Source of the DNA: Methylobacterium sp. Leaf123
GTDB lineage: Bacteria; Pseudomonadota; Alphaproteobacteria; Rhizobiales; Beijerinckiaceae
Direction: 5' to 3'
Length of the DNA: 64,000 bases
Assembly (NCBI RefSeq): GCF_001423405.1
Contig: NZ_LMNS01000038.1
Coordinates: 428,752-492,751 of the forward strand
The notes beneath the pieces were generated by a model. The model saw nothing but the letters and a program-made list of their open reading frames with translations. It did no database searches and was not told where the DNA came from. The translations under genes and the position numbers were made by a program. Positions 53,601 through 62,306 of this stretch are shown here, piece by piece; positions within the stretch are counted from its first letter, which is position 1; the number at the start of each line of letters is the position of its first letter.

Positions 53601-54653
53601 CGCCCGGATAAACTGCCCTGCAACAAAGGAGTGTGCTCAGATGGGGTGAAGGTGCAAGGAATCGGCTTCGTAATAGGGCATGCAGAGGCCCAGAGTCTGA
53701 TCTCTGCAAACCCCGAAAATAGTGAAGTTGTCGTCAGATACATTGTCGGCGACGACATTAACAGCGCCCTGGACCAGAAAGGTGATCGGTGGGTCGTTAA
53801 CTTTTGGGACCGAAATGAATCAGAAGCTCGAATGTATGAGGCCTGCTGGCGATTACTGGAAGAGCGCGTCAAGCCGTATCGATCTAAGCTTACCAAACAG
53901 GTACATGAAGCCTGCTTTTGGAAATTCTGGGATCGGAGAGAGGCATTTTTCAATCGAGTCAGACAGCTGGACCGGCATTTGGTGTGCTGCAAACTTTCAA
54001 AACATCTGGCTTTCGCATTCGGCGATACCACCGATATATACTCGGAGAAAGCCAAGGTATTCGACATAGATTCATACAGTGCGTTCGGCGTTCTGCAATC
54101 ATCGCTTCACCTGTGGTGGGCTTTGCAATGGGGTTCCACTACTGGTGTCACACCTTCATATGTCGGCTCTAGCTGTTTTGATACTTTTCCGTTTCCAGCG
54201 TCGTTGAGAGCTGGGGGTGTACTAAACGGCTCTCTTGAAACCGACGGTCTGAAGACCGCCGCAGAAAATTACTACTCTCTTCGACGCAGAATTGTGGCGG
54301 AAGATAATATTTCTTTCACGAAAATCTACAATGCGGTCCACAATAAGGACTATCGTCAAAACAAAATAGATGATTTCAGAGGTGCTGTTGTGGCCTTAGA
54401 CACTGCCGTCGCGCGCGAATACGGATGGACGGATCTAAATCTGAATCACGATTTTGAAGAGACGCGCCACGGCATCCGCTTTCTGCCTAATGAAATTGCG
54501 CGAGCTGAAATCGTCCGTAGATTGCTCGTATTGAACAAACAGATCATCCGACTTTCAGCCACAGAAATACCAAACGCCGCACGTCCAAATTCACGACGTG
54601 GCGCACATGATAGGCAGATGGATCTTGCATTGGATCGCAGTTGCGACGGGTAG
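50622..54653 (+). CDS. drmMI: DISARM adenine-specific DNA methyltransferase DrmMI
   Basis: The 1343-residue protein is an Eco57I/type IIG-like N6-adenine methyltransferase. It has motif I ICDPAMGSGAFLVAVCRWL (about 590), motif IV AVVGNPPFLGGR (about 857) and the preceding KCIYGVDQNPIAVELAKLS. The 500-residue N-terminal region is mainly helical. Target recognition is expected after the catalytic part. In DISARM, modification marks host DNA. From about residue 645 the bases become much richer in A and T than the 5' part of the same gene. Confidence 0.88.
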   Translation: MTRSRHEWLGLIEVSGPFLAAPVLDDVFPQGLDALEQGKPQRLRATYEEWRDAVDVDDPDLKALHAAWIDEVLATALELDPQVVRIGSAVPAAISATLPEHGVTFGPDIAVVEPGSDALLLAIHVFAPDVDLDATRGFDGWATTPKDRMVALLRAIGCALGLVTNGERWLLVHVPADGVTGFASWYARLWAQEPDTLRAFASLLGIRRFFGHSDAKLTKLYERSLTHQDKVTDALGDQVCQAVEVLVQALDRANQDRNGELLRDVEPRTLYEAGLTVMMRLVFLLAAEERGLLLLGEERYDRFYALSTLRMQLRADSEEILERRRSAWSRLLALFRAVYGGIEHPILRLPALGGSLFDPDRYVFLEGRATDTSWRTDSAEPLPIDDRTVLLLLEAIQTFEGRTLSYRALDVEQIGHVYEGLLERTVVRVDDVTLELEASVGARTPRVGLGELESARLVGQAKVVALIKERSGRSELAIRNGIGRPVSDGVVARLLTVCRGDVVLRDRILPYASLLRSDPWDYPLVLHPGSFVVALGSDRRDSGTHYTPKSLTDRIVRATLTPLAYEGPSEGKPEAEWRLKTPEQLLDLKICDPAMGSGAFLVAVCRWLSERLVEAWSNHEATAGYVDDQVSTDQSSAHLSNSLEERAIIARQLIAEKCIYGVDQNPIAVELAKLSLWLTTLSKFRPFGFLDHNLRFGDSIFGITDIKQLLTLSDDPRNQIQHTLFGKTIEACVERAIAGRSNLRLIAVRDIKDVEAISALDRQSRIDIALPTIIANAICGIALKEANKSNYIQRMGHLAIQADSATIGDPATINRLILSSDSDLTTDMNSNSGRKPFHWPLEFPEVFSRDRPGFDAVVGNPPFLGGRKISSTFGSRYERAIKEFGLNGTKGTLNLVIYFFLRASAICRKSGAFGMLSTDSITENETRDIGLTRLFEQATPIHAQSSFPWPGAAGVRVAIICCWVSDSWSGERLLDGRRVSAITTMLTEGAEIERPDKLPCNKGVCSDGVKVQGIGFVIGHAEAQSLISANPENSEVVVRYIVGDDINSALDQKGDRWVVNFWDRNESEARMYEACWRLLEERVKPYRSKLTKQVHEACFWKFWDRREAFFNRVRQLDRHLVCCKLSKHLAFAFGDTTDIYSEKAKVFDIDSYSAFGVLQSSLHLWWALQWGSTTGVTPSYVGSSCFDTFPFPASLRAGGVLNGSLETDGLKTAAENYYSLRRRIVAEDNISFTKIYNAVHNKDYRQNKIDDFRGAVVALDTAVAREYGWTDLNLNHDFEETRHGIRFLPNEIARAEIVRRLLVLNKQIIRLSATEIPNAARPNSRRGAHDRQMDLALDRSCDG

Positions 54654-54845
54654 TTGCGTGACAGCGCTCAGATCGTGAGCCTTCTGGCGGGAAAGCCAGA
54701 CGGGCTGTCTAAACAACTTATTATCGGCGCGACTGGAATGAGCAATTCAAACTTCACTGCAGTGCTGCAACTTCTACTGACGAGTGGTGCGATTGCAGTA
54801 TTTGAACGAGTTCGGTCGAAGAAGTACGCGCTGGCTAGGGAGTGA
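54654..54845 (+). CDS. Small winged-helix-like protein between drmMI and drmA
   Basis: The 63-residue frame starts at the TTG directly after the drmMI stop. It has the form of a winged helix: IVSLLAGKPDGLSKQLIIGA, a second helix through SNSNFTAVLQLLLTSGAI, then a short wing FERVRSKKYALA. It could be a DNA-binding regulator of the operon, or the displaced end of the methyltransferase's specificity domain. It lies fully inside the lower-GC segment. Confidence 0.5.
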   Translation: MRDSAQIVSLLAGKPDGLSKQLIIGATGMSNSNFTAVLQLLLTSGAIAVFERVRSKKYALARE

Positions 54846-54851
54846 CCACCA

Positions 54852-57800
54852 ATGAATGAAGAAAAAGCGAAAGGAAACAGAAATTCCTGGCTAGTCAAAG
54901 GCAGGGTATCTACAAGCCGCGTTATTTCTGTCGAAACTTCAGATTTAGTTGCCGGAAACGCCTTGCTAGTTGGGGATTTCATCGTCGTTAACGCAAACGA
55001 CAGTGACATCACGATCATCGGAAGGATCATGCGTGTCATTACAAGAAGCGGCGCAACTGACATCCTTTGCGACCAGGCTCTTACCTTGGCACCGCCAATA
55101 TCATTGCCCGACCTCGGGCTAGCAGCATTCAAATCGTCGATTCAACGACTCGCCTGGAACGACTTCCTCTCCACCCTCTCTAAAGTGGGCATCTCCGCAC
55201 CTGATCAGATTCCTCTCATACAGGACGCCAACTACGTCCGTTCCCTCCTCGAACTCGCCGTCCGTGATGATCTATTAGGGCCGGCAGGCGGTCCCAAAGA
55301 ACTGATCAAGGACATGAGTGTCCGCGATCGCTATCTCGTGGGGAAGATAGCTCCGCGACAGCCCGTCGACGACACGGTCACTCGGATCGAGCCCGCTGCG
55401 GCGGCCGACGAAGTCGGCGACCTTGAGGATGAACGCCGGGCGCCGACGCACGAGCCCGGGGCGGAGTTTCCGAGCACGACGGGACGCGTGGTCCCGGAGG
55501 ACGATGGGCTCGACGAGATCGACACTTCGAACAACCAATCCCTGATCCCGTCGAGTGTCGGTATGACCTTCTGTGTCGCGCCCGACGTGCCCGCTCTTTC
55601 CATCGACGTTCGATGGGGGCGTTACGAACGCGTCCCTGGTCGCGAGCACGATTTTACGAAGACGCGAAGGAACCGACAGACGCGTGTCGAGGAAGAGACC
55701 AAGGTCAAGGTCTGGCGGCGCGTGCCGTCGGGCGGCCCGCTCTCCCTCCCGCTGGTCGACGGCCCGATCCGGCCGCTCCATCCGGATCCCGACCGCCCGG
55801 AAGTGGTTCTGCAGGGCACAACGCGCACCAACGCCCAGGGCGAACGGCTGGTTACGCTTTTCCTCGTCAACGGCCAAATCGAGCCGGACGAGAACAAGGA
55901 CGAGGCCTGGCTCTTTCAGCCCGAGATCGCCGTTCGTGCGTCGAAGGGCCACGGCGACGCGATCTTTCGACGCCGGCCCGCGGCCGAACAGGTGGTCGCA
56001 GACGACGAACGTGATCGGCTCTCGTTGATCTATCGTGCACGGGTCGAATTCTCGGTAGGGCACGGCATCTCCGTCCACGCAACCGTCGACGACGAGGATC
56101 CGACGAAGGCCCGCGCCATCCGCACGGAAGTGATGCCCGCCTACGAGGTCGCCGCGACGGAGACACCCGGGGAGCGGCCTCTGGACCGTGAGGCCATGCG
56201 CCGGATGGTCGAGCGCGGCTGGCTCGACATGTCCCGTCTGGCCAGCATGACCGAGGACGAATTACGCGAGGCACTGTCGTGCCTGGTCGACGACTACGCG
56301 GCCTGGATCGCCGATCAGCGCGCGAGGGTGCCGGCCGACGTCGCCGGCTACGAGACCGCTGCGAAGGACGTGCTGGATCGGTGCGACGAGACGCTGAAGC
56401 GCCTTCGCGAGGGTATGTCCGTGCTCCTGGCCGGGCCGAAGGCGCTGGAGGCGTTTCGTTTCGCCAACAGCGCGATGGCCTCACAGCGTGTGCGCAGCAT
56501 CTACGCCTTGAAGCGTCGTCGTGGTCACCCGGCCGATCTCGCAACAGAGGACGTGCCGCGCAATCGTTCCTGGCGGCCGTTCCAGCTCGCATTCCTGCTG
56601 CTCTCGATCCCGTCCCTGACAGATCCCAGGCACCCGGACCGCACGTCGCCGGCCGAAGCCTTCGCGGACCTACTCTGGTTCCCGACCGGCGGCGGTAAGA
56701 CCGAAGCGTATCTCGGCGTTGCGGCTTTCGCGATGGGTATGCGCCGGCTGGATCCCATGCTGGGAGACATGGACGGATCGCGCGGCCTGTCCGTGATCAT
56801 GCGCTACACGCTGCGCCTGCTGACGCTGCAGCAGTTCCAACGTGCCACGACGCTGCTCTGCGCGATGGAGGTCATCCGCCGCGCGGATGCGACGCGCTGG
56901 GGGGCCGAGCCCTTCTCGTTGGGTCTCTGGGTTGGCAACAAGGTGACGCCCGGCCGTACCGAGGACGCGCATGCCGCCGTGGAGGCCCTGCGCAGCAGGG
57001 ACCGTAACCCGGGCGGCGTCGCCTCACCCGCGCAACTGACGAGCTGTCCCTGGTGTGGATCCGGGATCCTGCCGGGACGCGACATCCATGTCGACAAGAC
57101 CGTCGGCCGGACGTCGATCTTCTGTGGTGATCCGCTGGGTCAGTGCGATTTCACGCGGGCCAAGTCGGCGTCTAACGCCCTCCCGGGCCTGCCGGTGAAG
57201 GTCGTCGACGAAGAGATCTACCATCGTCCGCCGACCATGATGATCGCGACCGTCGACAAGTTCGCGATGATGGCCTGGCGTCCGGAGGTCCGGAACCTGT
57301 TTGGCCGCGCCGATCAGGAATGCGAGCGGCACGGTCTGCTGTGGCCAGGGCACGAGTGCGGCACAGGTCATACGGCTCGGCAAAGCCATCCGCGGGCCCG
57401 CGTCGTCACGGCACGTGCGATCCGTCCACCGGATCTGGTCGTCCAGGACGAATTCCATCTCATCAGCGGCCCCCTCGGCACGATGGTTGGCCTCTACGAG
57501 ACCGCCGTGGACGCACTCAGCGCGTGGCGGATCGGCGCGAAGACGGTGCGCCCGAAGGTGATCGCTTCGACGGCCACCGTGCGGCGCGCGGAGGATCAGG
57601 TCCGCAACGTCTTCATGCGGCGGATCTCGGTGTTCCCGCCATCCGGCCTCGACGTCGAGGACAATTTCTTCTCGGTACAGCGGTCGATCGCCGAGCGCCC
57701 CGGCCGTCGGTATCTGGGTATCTGCGCCCCGGGCAGTTCACGCCCGGCGGTACTGATCCGGACCTACACGGCGTTCCTCACGGCGTCGCAGTCGCTCTTC

Positions 57801-58829
57801 AATCTGTTCGGTCCGATTGCCGATCCGTACATGACGCTGGTCGGCTACTTCAATTCGCTGCGTGAACTCGGTGGTATGAAGCGCCTGGCCGAGGACGACG
57901 TGCAGACGCGTTCCTTCCGTGTCGAGATGAGCCTCGTCGACCGTCCCGGGCTCGCACAGCGCCGTATCGGGGACATAGGCGAGCTCACCTCGCGCGTCTC
58001 GAGCCAGGAAATCCCGAAACGTCTCGATCAGCTTGAGATCCCCTTCGGCGGCACGTTCGACGCCGCCAAGGATCGCTGGGTCCAGAACCGGCAACAAGGC
58101 GATCCGATCCCGGTCGACGTGGTGCTCGCGACCAACATGCTCTCGGTGGGCGTCGACGTGAATCGCCTCGGCGTGATGGTAGTGAATGGGCAGCCCAAGG
58201 GCACGGCGGAATACATCCAGGCGACGAGCCGTGTGGGCCGTGCCTTCCCGGGCCTCGTGGCGACGGTGCTGACCTGGGCGCGTCCGCGCGACCTCTCGCA
58301 CTACGAGTCTTTCGAGCACTTTCACGCGACCTTCTATCAGCACGTGGAAGCGCAATCGGTGACGCCCTTCTCCCCGCGTGCGCTCGATCGGGGTCTGACG
58401 GGCACGATGCTGTCCATCATGCGCCATGCCTACCGGCCCTTCGCACCGAACGACGGCGCCGGCCAGATGAACAGCCCGACCCGCACCGAGATGTTGGAGA
58501 CGGCGCACGCCATCGGCGAGCGGACCTGGGAGGTCACCGAAGACCCCGTCAAGAAGACTCTGGCGGAGGACGAGATGAAGAGCCGTGCGGACGACTGGGC
58601 CGATCAATCGGGCGTCATCGGCCGCACGCTGGTCTATCAACGGTACGGCGCCGGCCCGACGGCCTATCCGCTCCTGACGGCCCCGGGCGTGGCGGCATGG
58701 ACCGATTGGACGGTGCCAATGTCGATGCGCGAGGTCGAGCCCGGGGTCCGCCTCGTGATGGAGGACGATCGCAGCACCTTCGATCCACCCTGGCGCCCGC
58801 GCGTCACGGTCCAGGAGGATCGGACGTGA
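54852..58829 (+). CDS. drmA: DISARM helicase DrmA
   Basis: The 1325 residues have Walker A in LWFPTGGGKTEAYLG (about 611), the DEAH-like QDEFHLISGPLG (about 866), VIASTATVRRAEDQ and the C-terminal motifs LATNMLSVGVDVNRLG and IQATSRVGRAFPG. A Cys-rich insert (SCPWCGSGILPG, FCGDPLGQC) lies between the motors. A long acidic, unstructured stretch (about 170-230) corresponds in place to the DrmA trigger loop. The first 105 codons are low in GC. It forms a complex with DrmB. Confidence 0.9.
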   Translation: MNEEKAKGNRNSWLVKGRVSTSRVISVETSDLVAGNALLVGDFIVVNANDSDITIIGRIMRVITRSGATDILCDQALTLAPPISLPDLGLAAFKSSIQRLAWNDFLSTLSKVGISAPDQIPLIQDANYVRSLLELAVRDDLLGPAGGPKELIKDMSVRDRYLVGKIAPRQPVDDTVTRIEPAAAADEVGDLEDERRAPTHEPGAEFPSTTGRVVPEDDGLDEIDTSNNQSLIPSSVGMTFCVAPDVPALSIDVRWGRYERVPGREHDFTKTRRNRQTRVEEETKVKVWRRVPSGGPLSLPLVDGPIRPLHPDPDRPEVVLQGTTRTNAQGERLVTLFLVNGQIEPDENKDEAWLFQPEIAVRASKGHGDAIFRRRPAAEQVVADDERDRLSLIYRARVEFSVGHGISVHATVDDEDPTKARAIRTEVMPAYEVAATETPGERPLDREAMRRMVERGWLDMSRLASMTEDELREALSCLVDDYAAWIADQRARVPADVAGYETAAKDVLDRCDETLKRLREGMSVLLAGPKALEAFRFANSAMASQRVRSIYALKRRRGHPADLATEDVPRNRSWRPFQLAFLLLSIPSLTDPRHPDRTSPAEAFADLLWFPTGGGKTEAYLGVAAFAMGMRRLDPMLGDMDGSRGLSVIMRYTLRLLTLQQFQRATTLLCAMEVIRRADATRWGAEPFSLGLWVGNKVTPGRTEDAHAAVEALRSRDRNPGGVASPAQLTSCPWCGSGILPGRDIHVDKTVGRTSIFCGDPLGQCDFTRAKSASNALPGLPVKVVDEEIYHRPPTMMIATVDKFAMMAWRPEVRNLFGRADQECERHGLLWPGHECGTGHTARQSHPRARVVTARAIRPPDLVVQDEFHLISGPLGTMVGLYETAVDALSAWRIGAKTVRPKVIASTATVRRAEDQVRNVFMRRISVFPPSGLDVEDNFFSVQRSIAERPGRRYLGICAPGSSRPAVLIRTYTAFLTASQSLFNLFGPIADPYMTLVGYFNSLRELGGMKRLAEDDVQTRSFRVEMSLVDRPGLAQRRIGDIGELTSRVSSQEIPKRLDQLEIPFGGTFDAAKDRWVQNRQQGDPIPVDVVLATNMLSVGVDVNRLGVMVVNGQPKGTAEYIQATSRVGRAFPGLVATVLTWARPRDLSHYESFEHFHATFYQHVEAQSVTPFSPRALDRGLTGTMLSIMRHAYRPFAPNDGAGQMNSPTRTEMLETAHAIGERTWEVTEDPVKKTLAEDEMKSRADDWADQSGVIGRTLVYQRYGAGPTAYPLLTAPGVAAWTDWTVPMSMREVEPGVRLVMEDDRSTFDPPWRPRVTVQEDRT

Positions 58830-60667
58830 GCAAGACACCCGTCGGAGAAGTCCGCCCCAGCCAGCTGCTCTGGACCTATGGTCCCGGAGCGCTCGTCGAT
58901 CTCCCCAACCTCTCGGTCGTGACCATGGGCATTGACCGGTGGGAGAAGGATCGTTGTCAGCCAATCCAAGAGGCGCGCCTGCTGGCGAACGTCCGTAGCG
59001 TCATGGGCCCCCAAGTGGAGTCCTTGCGTATGCCGCCGATCGGCGCGCGCGACGTCGTCGACCCATTCTCTGCCGAGGCCTTCGTGGGCGTGCCCGTGAA
59101 GCCGTTCCCGCGCTGGCTGCGCTGCGTAAAATGCGGCCTCCTCTCGCCCTACGATGCAGGCCTCTTCTCGCTCAAGGGAGACGCTCGCCGTCCCGAGAGG
59201 ACGCGTTTCGTGCACATAGGCTGCCGGGGGTCCAACAACGATCTTCCGCCCAGGGACGCCGACGCGGTACCCGCCCGTTTCCTCATGGCCTGTCGCGCCG
59301 GCCATCTAGACGACTTCCCATGGCACTGGTTCGTGCACTCGGGCCCAAGCGCCTGCACGGGTCATCTGCGCTTCTACGAGAGCGGCGCCTCGCTGCAGAC
59401 CGAGAACCTCTGGGTCAAATGCGACGGGTGCGGCGTCTCGCGGAACATGGCGCAGGCCTTCGGCAAGGCCGGCCAGGAGAACCTTCCCGGCTGCCGCGGG
59501 CGGCATCCGCACGTCGATCGGTTTGCCGACGATTGCACGCAGGATCCGCGCGCCATCCTGTTGGGTGCGACCAATGGCTGGTTCCCCGTCACGCTCTCGG
59601 TGCTCGCGATCCCCCAGACCAGTAGCCCCGTGACGCAGCTGGTGGCAGATGGGTGGACGTTCTTCGAAGAAGCCGCATCAGAGCTTGAGGCCGGCATCGT
59701 CGCGAAGACGCTCAAGAAATCGGGGCAACTCCCCGGCATTGATGGAGTCACCAGCCAGGAACTATGGAAGGCGATCGAGGATCATCGCAACGGGCGAGTG
59801 GAGGTCGCGCAGAGCGATCTCAAGGGTCCGGAGTGGGAAGTGCTGACGGCAGCCCATCCCCCGACCGACTATCCGCACTTCATGAGCAAGGAGGTGGCGG
59901 CACCGACCGGTTTTGCGGCTCTGACTCGCGTCCTGCTGCTGGAGCGGCTACGCGAGGTAAATGCGCTGTTGGGCTTCACACGTGTGGAATCGCCGGACGA
60001 AGGCGGTGACGCGGGCCCCACCATCAAAGCACCCCTCGGACGCGAAGCACCGAGCTGGATCCCGGCGACCCAGGTCCATGGCGAAGGGATCTTCCTACGC
60101 TTCGACACCGCTTCTCTGACGGCCTGGGCGAACCAGGACGCTGTCAAAGCGATCGACGCGCGTCTCCGTCAGGGTCATGCGGGCTGGCGCATCAAGCGAA
60201 AACTGGATCCCGCGCAAGGCTATCCCGGAGTCCGATACGTCATGCTCCATACTCTAGCGCACCTGCTGATACGCGAGCTGGCACTCGAATGCGGCTACAA
60301 CGCCGCTAGTATCCGTGAGCGCATATATGCCGACGTCGAGGACGATCGCAATCAGGCCGGTTTCTTGATCTACACGGCGGCGGCGGATTCCGACGGGACG
60401 TTAGGCGGTCTTGTCGAACTGGGTCGTCCCGAGAATCTGGGTCGGCTCCTCCGACAAGCGCTGCATCGCGCGCGCGTCTGTGCGTCCGATCCTCTCTGCT
60501 CCGAGCACGACCCAAGCAAGGACCAGTCACTACACGGCGCTTCATGTCACGCCTGCTCGTTCGTATCCGAGACCTCGTGTGAGCGCGGCAATCGCCATCT
60601 CGATCGCTCGCTCGTCGTACCGACGCTCGAAAACGCACACGCAGCCTTCTTTGTGGATATCGAATGA
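58826..60667 (+). CDS. drmB: DISARM DUF1998 protein DrmB
   Basis: The 613-residue protein starts with a GTG overlapping the drmA stop (GTGA), giving VGEVRPSQLLWTYGPGALVD. A zinc-like pair (RCVKCGLLSPYD) lies at about 98, and the DUF1998 region has VMLHTLAHLLIRELALECGY and a closing cysteine cluster (CHACSFVSETSCERGN). DrmB binds DrmA and the two engage DNA with a 5' single-stranded end. Length and position agree with the family. Confidence 0.88.
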   Translation: MSKTPVGEVRPSQLLWTYGPGALVDLPNLSVVTMGIDRWEKDRCQPIQEARLLANVRSVMGPQVESLRMPPIGARDVVDPFSAEAFVGVPVKPFPRWLRCVKCGLLSPYDAGLFSLKGDARRPERTRFVHIGCRGSNNDLPPRDADAVPARFLMACRAGHLDDFPWHWFVHSGPSACTGHLRFYESGASLQTENLWVKCDGCGVSRNMAQAFGKAGQENLPGCRGRHPHVDRFADDCTQDPRAILLGATNGWFPVTLSVLAIPQTSSPVTQLVADGWTFFEEAASELEAGIVAKTLKKSGQLPGIDGVTSQELWKAIEDHRNGRVEVAQSDLKGPEWEVLTAAHPPTDYPHFMSKEVAAPTGFAALTRVLLLERLREVNALLGFTRVESPDEGGDAGPTIKAPLGREAPSWIPATQVHGEGIFLRFDTASLTAWANQDAVKAIDARLRQGHAGWRIKRKLDPAQGYPGVRYVMLHTLAHLLIRELALECGYNAASIRERIYADVEDDRNQAGFLIYTAAADSDGTLGGLVELGRPENLGRLLRQALHRARVCASDPLCSEHDPSKDQSLHGASCHACSFVSETSCERGNRHLDRSLVVPTLENAHAAFFVDIE

Positions 60668-61425
60668 AGGAGCTCTTGGATGTCGCTAGCGCGCTCGCCG
60701 TCCTGCTCCCCGCCAGGCGCATTGAGCTGATCGCGGAACGCATCGTCTCGTCTAAGGCGTATGGCAGTGATGTCGACCTCCGTTCATTGGTGGTGACCGC
60801 CCCGGCACGTGCCGTCCTCGACCACCTATTGGCGGAATGGGCGACGGCCGACGTATCGGGAGAGATGGTCGCAGGCATCCTGCGCGGCGCTTGTCACGGT
60901 CACGCCAAGGCTAGGAACGAATCCTCGTTCGATCTGGTGTGGACGGGCCCGACGACGTCGTTCGTCGCGATGCGGCGGACCGAGCAGGTCTTGCTCGATC
61001 TCATTCGCCGCGCTGAGATGGATCTCTTCATGGTGAGTTTCGTGGCCTACGACGTCAAATCGGTCGTGGCAGAGCTGAACGCGGCGGTAGGTCGGGGGAT
61101 CGACGTCAAGATTTTGGTGGAATCCTCATCGGCCCACGGTGGCAGCCTGAACGTCGATCCGGTGGCGACGATGCGCACCCACGTCCCCGGAGCCGTCCTG
61201 TATGCCTGGCTCGAACGGGGGCATCCGTTCCAAGATGGGCGCGTCCACGCCAAGGTCGCAGTCGCCGATGGGCGAGCGGCCTTCATCACCAGTGCTAATC
61301 TGACGGGGCATGCCCTTGAGAAGAACATGGAGGCGGGGGTGGTGATCGAAGGTGGCCGCATCCCATCGATCCTCCGTTCCCATCTTCACGCCTTGGTCGA
61401 CACGAAGATCCTACGCCGGGTTTGA
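60664..61425 (+). CDS. drmC: DISARM phospholipase D-like protein DrmC
   Basis: The 253 residues have a single HKD motif: VHAKVAVADGRAAFITSANL followed by LEKNMEAGVVIEGG (about 195-215). This is normal for DrmC, which is thought to dimerise like Nuc-type PLD nucleases. An upstream segment (LLDLIRRAEMDLFMVSFVAY) is the usual first strand of the PLD fold. The ATG overlaps the drmB stop. It is the last gene of the operon. Confidence 0.85.
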   Translation: MKELLDVASALAVLLPARRIELIAERIVSSKAYGSDVDLRSLVVTAPARAVLDHLLAEWATADVSGEMVAGILRGACHGHAKARNESSFDLVWTGPTTSFVAMRRTEQVLLDLIRRAEMDLFMVSFVAYDVKSVVAELNAAVGRGIDVKILVESSSAHGGSLNVDPVATMRTHVPGAVLYAWLERGHPFQDGRVHAKVAVADGRAAFITSANLTGHALEKNMEAGVVIEGGRIPSILRSHLHALVDTKILRRV

Positions 61426-61494
61426 GGGATCTCCGGAGTGCCGGAAGGGGCCTCAACTCCTGTTCAACCCGAACGCGCCGCGTGTCACCAGAAC

Positions 61495-61755
61495 CTATTT
61501 CCAGTAATTCTCTCGCTTGATGATGTAGTCGTCCAGCGCACGCGGCAGGTGATAATTTAGGAGCGCGAACCGAAAATTGGCTTGGCAATAGTCCAGGTTC
61601 GCTTCCGGGACGAGGAGACGCAGCTCTGCATTGCCACCATGACCCGACTGGACGCATCCCATCTAACGTGACCAGATGACCTGCTCCCCATAAGCGGAAC
61701 CGACGTGGCGTTTGTGCGTGAGCGTGTCGGTGATGAGGTAGACGCCTTTCGCACT
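61495..61755 (-). pseudogene. GIY-YIG nuclease-domain remnant with an in-frame stop
   Basis: On the minus strand, KGVYLITDTLTHKRHVGSAY then GEQVIWSR is a GIY-YIG core (GVY and YVG forms). A TAG stop (61663-61665) interrupts it, after which the same frame continues HGGNAELRLLVPEANLDYCQ to NYHLPRALDDYIIKRENYW and ends at 61495. The N-terminal part is gone, replaced by the ISL3 fragment. A tryptophan-to-stop change would explain the TAG. Confidence 0.65.
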
Positions 61756-61759
61756 GATG

Positions 61760-62211
61760 ATTGTGGTCGCCCGGCGGCGGATGACGCGCAGGAGCGTGTC
61801 GCGACTGACGGGCAGGCTGAGGCGCTGGGCGAGGCTCGCACTGGGCCGACCACCGAGTGCGAGTCCGAGGTGATGGACGATCTGCTCCAGCCGCGAGGTG
61901 CGTCGCGCGAAGGCGGGCAGGACGTCATCGGGAGAGCGCTCGGCGAAGATCTTGCGCCCGCAGGCAGCCGCGCCACACCAAAAACGTCGTACGACAACCA
62001 GGAGCTCGACGCGCCGGCCGCCGAGCGGCAGGTCGGCGGCACGGCGCCGGTAGCGGCTTTGGATGCGACGCGAAGGCGCTCTACAATCTGGGCAGGTCGC
62101 CACCGCGGCTCCCGATCTCACGACCAGACCGATTCGGTCGGCGTCGCTATCGAGATGATCGACGACGAAAGCAGCGGGTACGAGGCTCGACGACCGGAAG
62201 CAGGGGCGCAT
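61760..62211 (-). pseudogene. N-terminal fragment of an ISL3-family transposase
   Basis: The first 145 codons resemble the N-terminal part of the intact transposase next to it: a CPDCRAPSRRIQSRYRRRAA zinc segment, CGAAACGRKIFAER, and RLSLPVSRDTLLRVIRRRA. The DDE domain is missing and the frame passes directly into GIY-YIG sequence. It differs from the neighbour at most positions, so it is another ISL3 lineage, not a local copy. Confidence 0.7.
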
Positions 62212-62306
62212 GCTGCGGCTCCATCGTGGATGTCCGCAAACTCAACGCCGCTGGTACCAGCGAGTGAGTCAGAGCCCCTTTTGGACGCCGATCCTGGGTC
62301 CCTATT

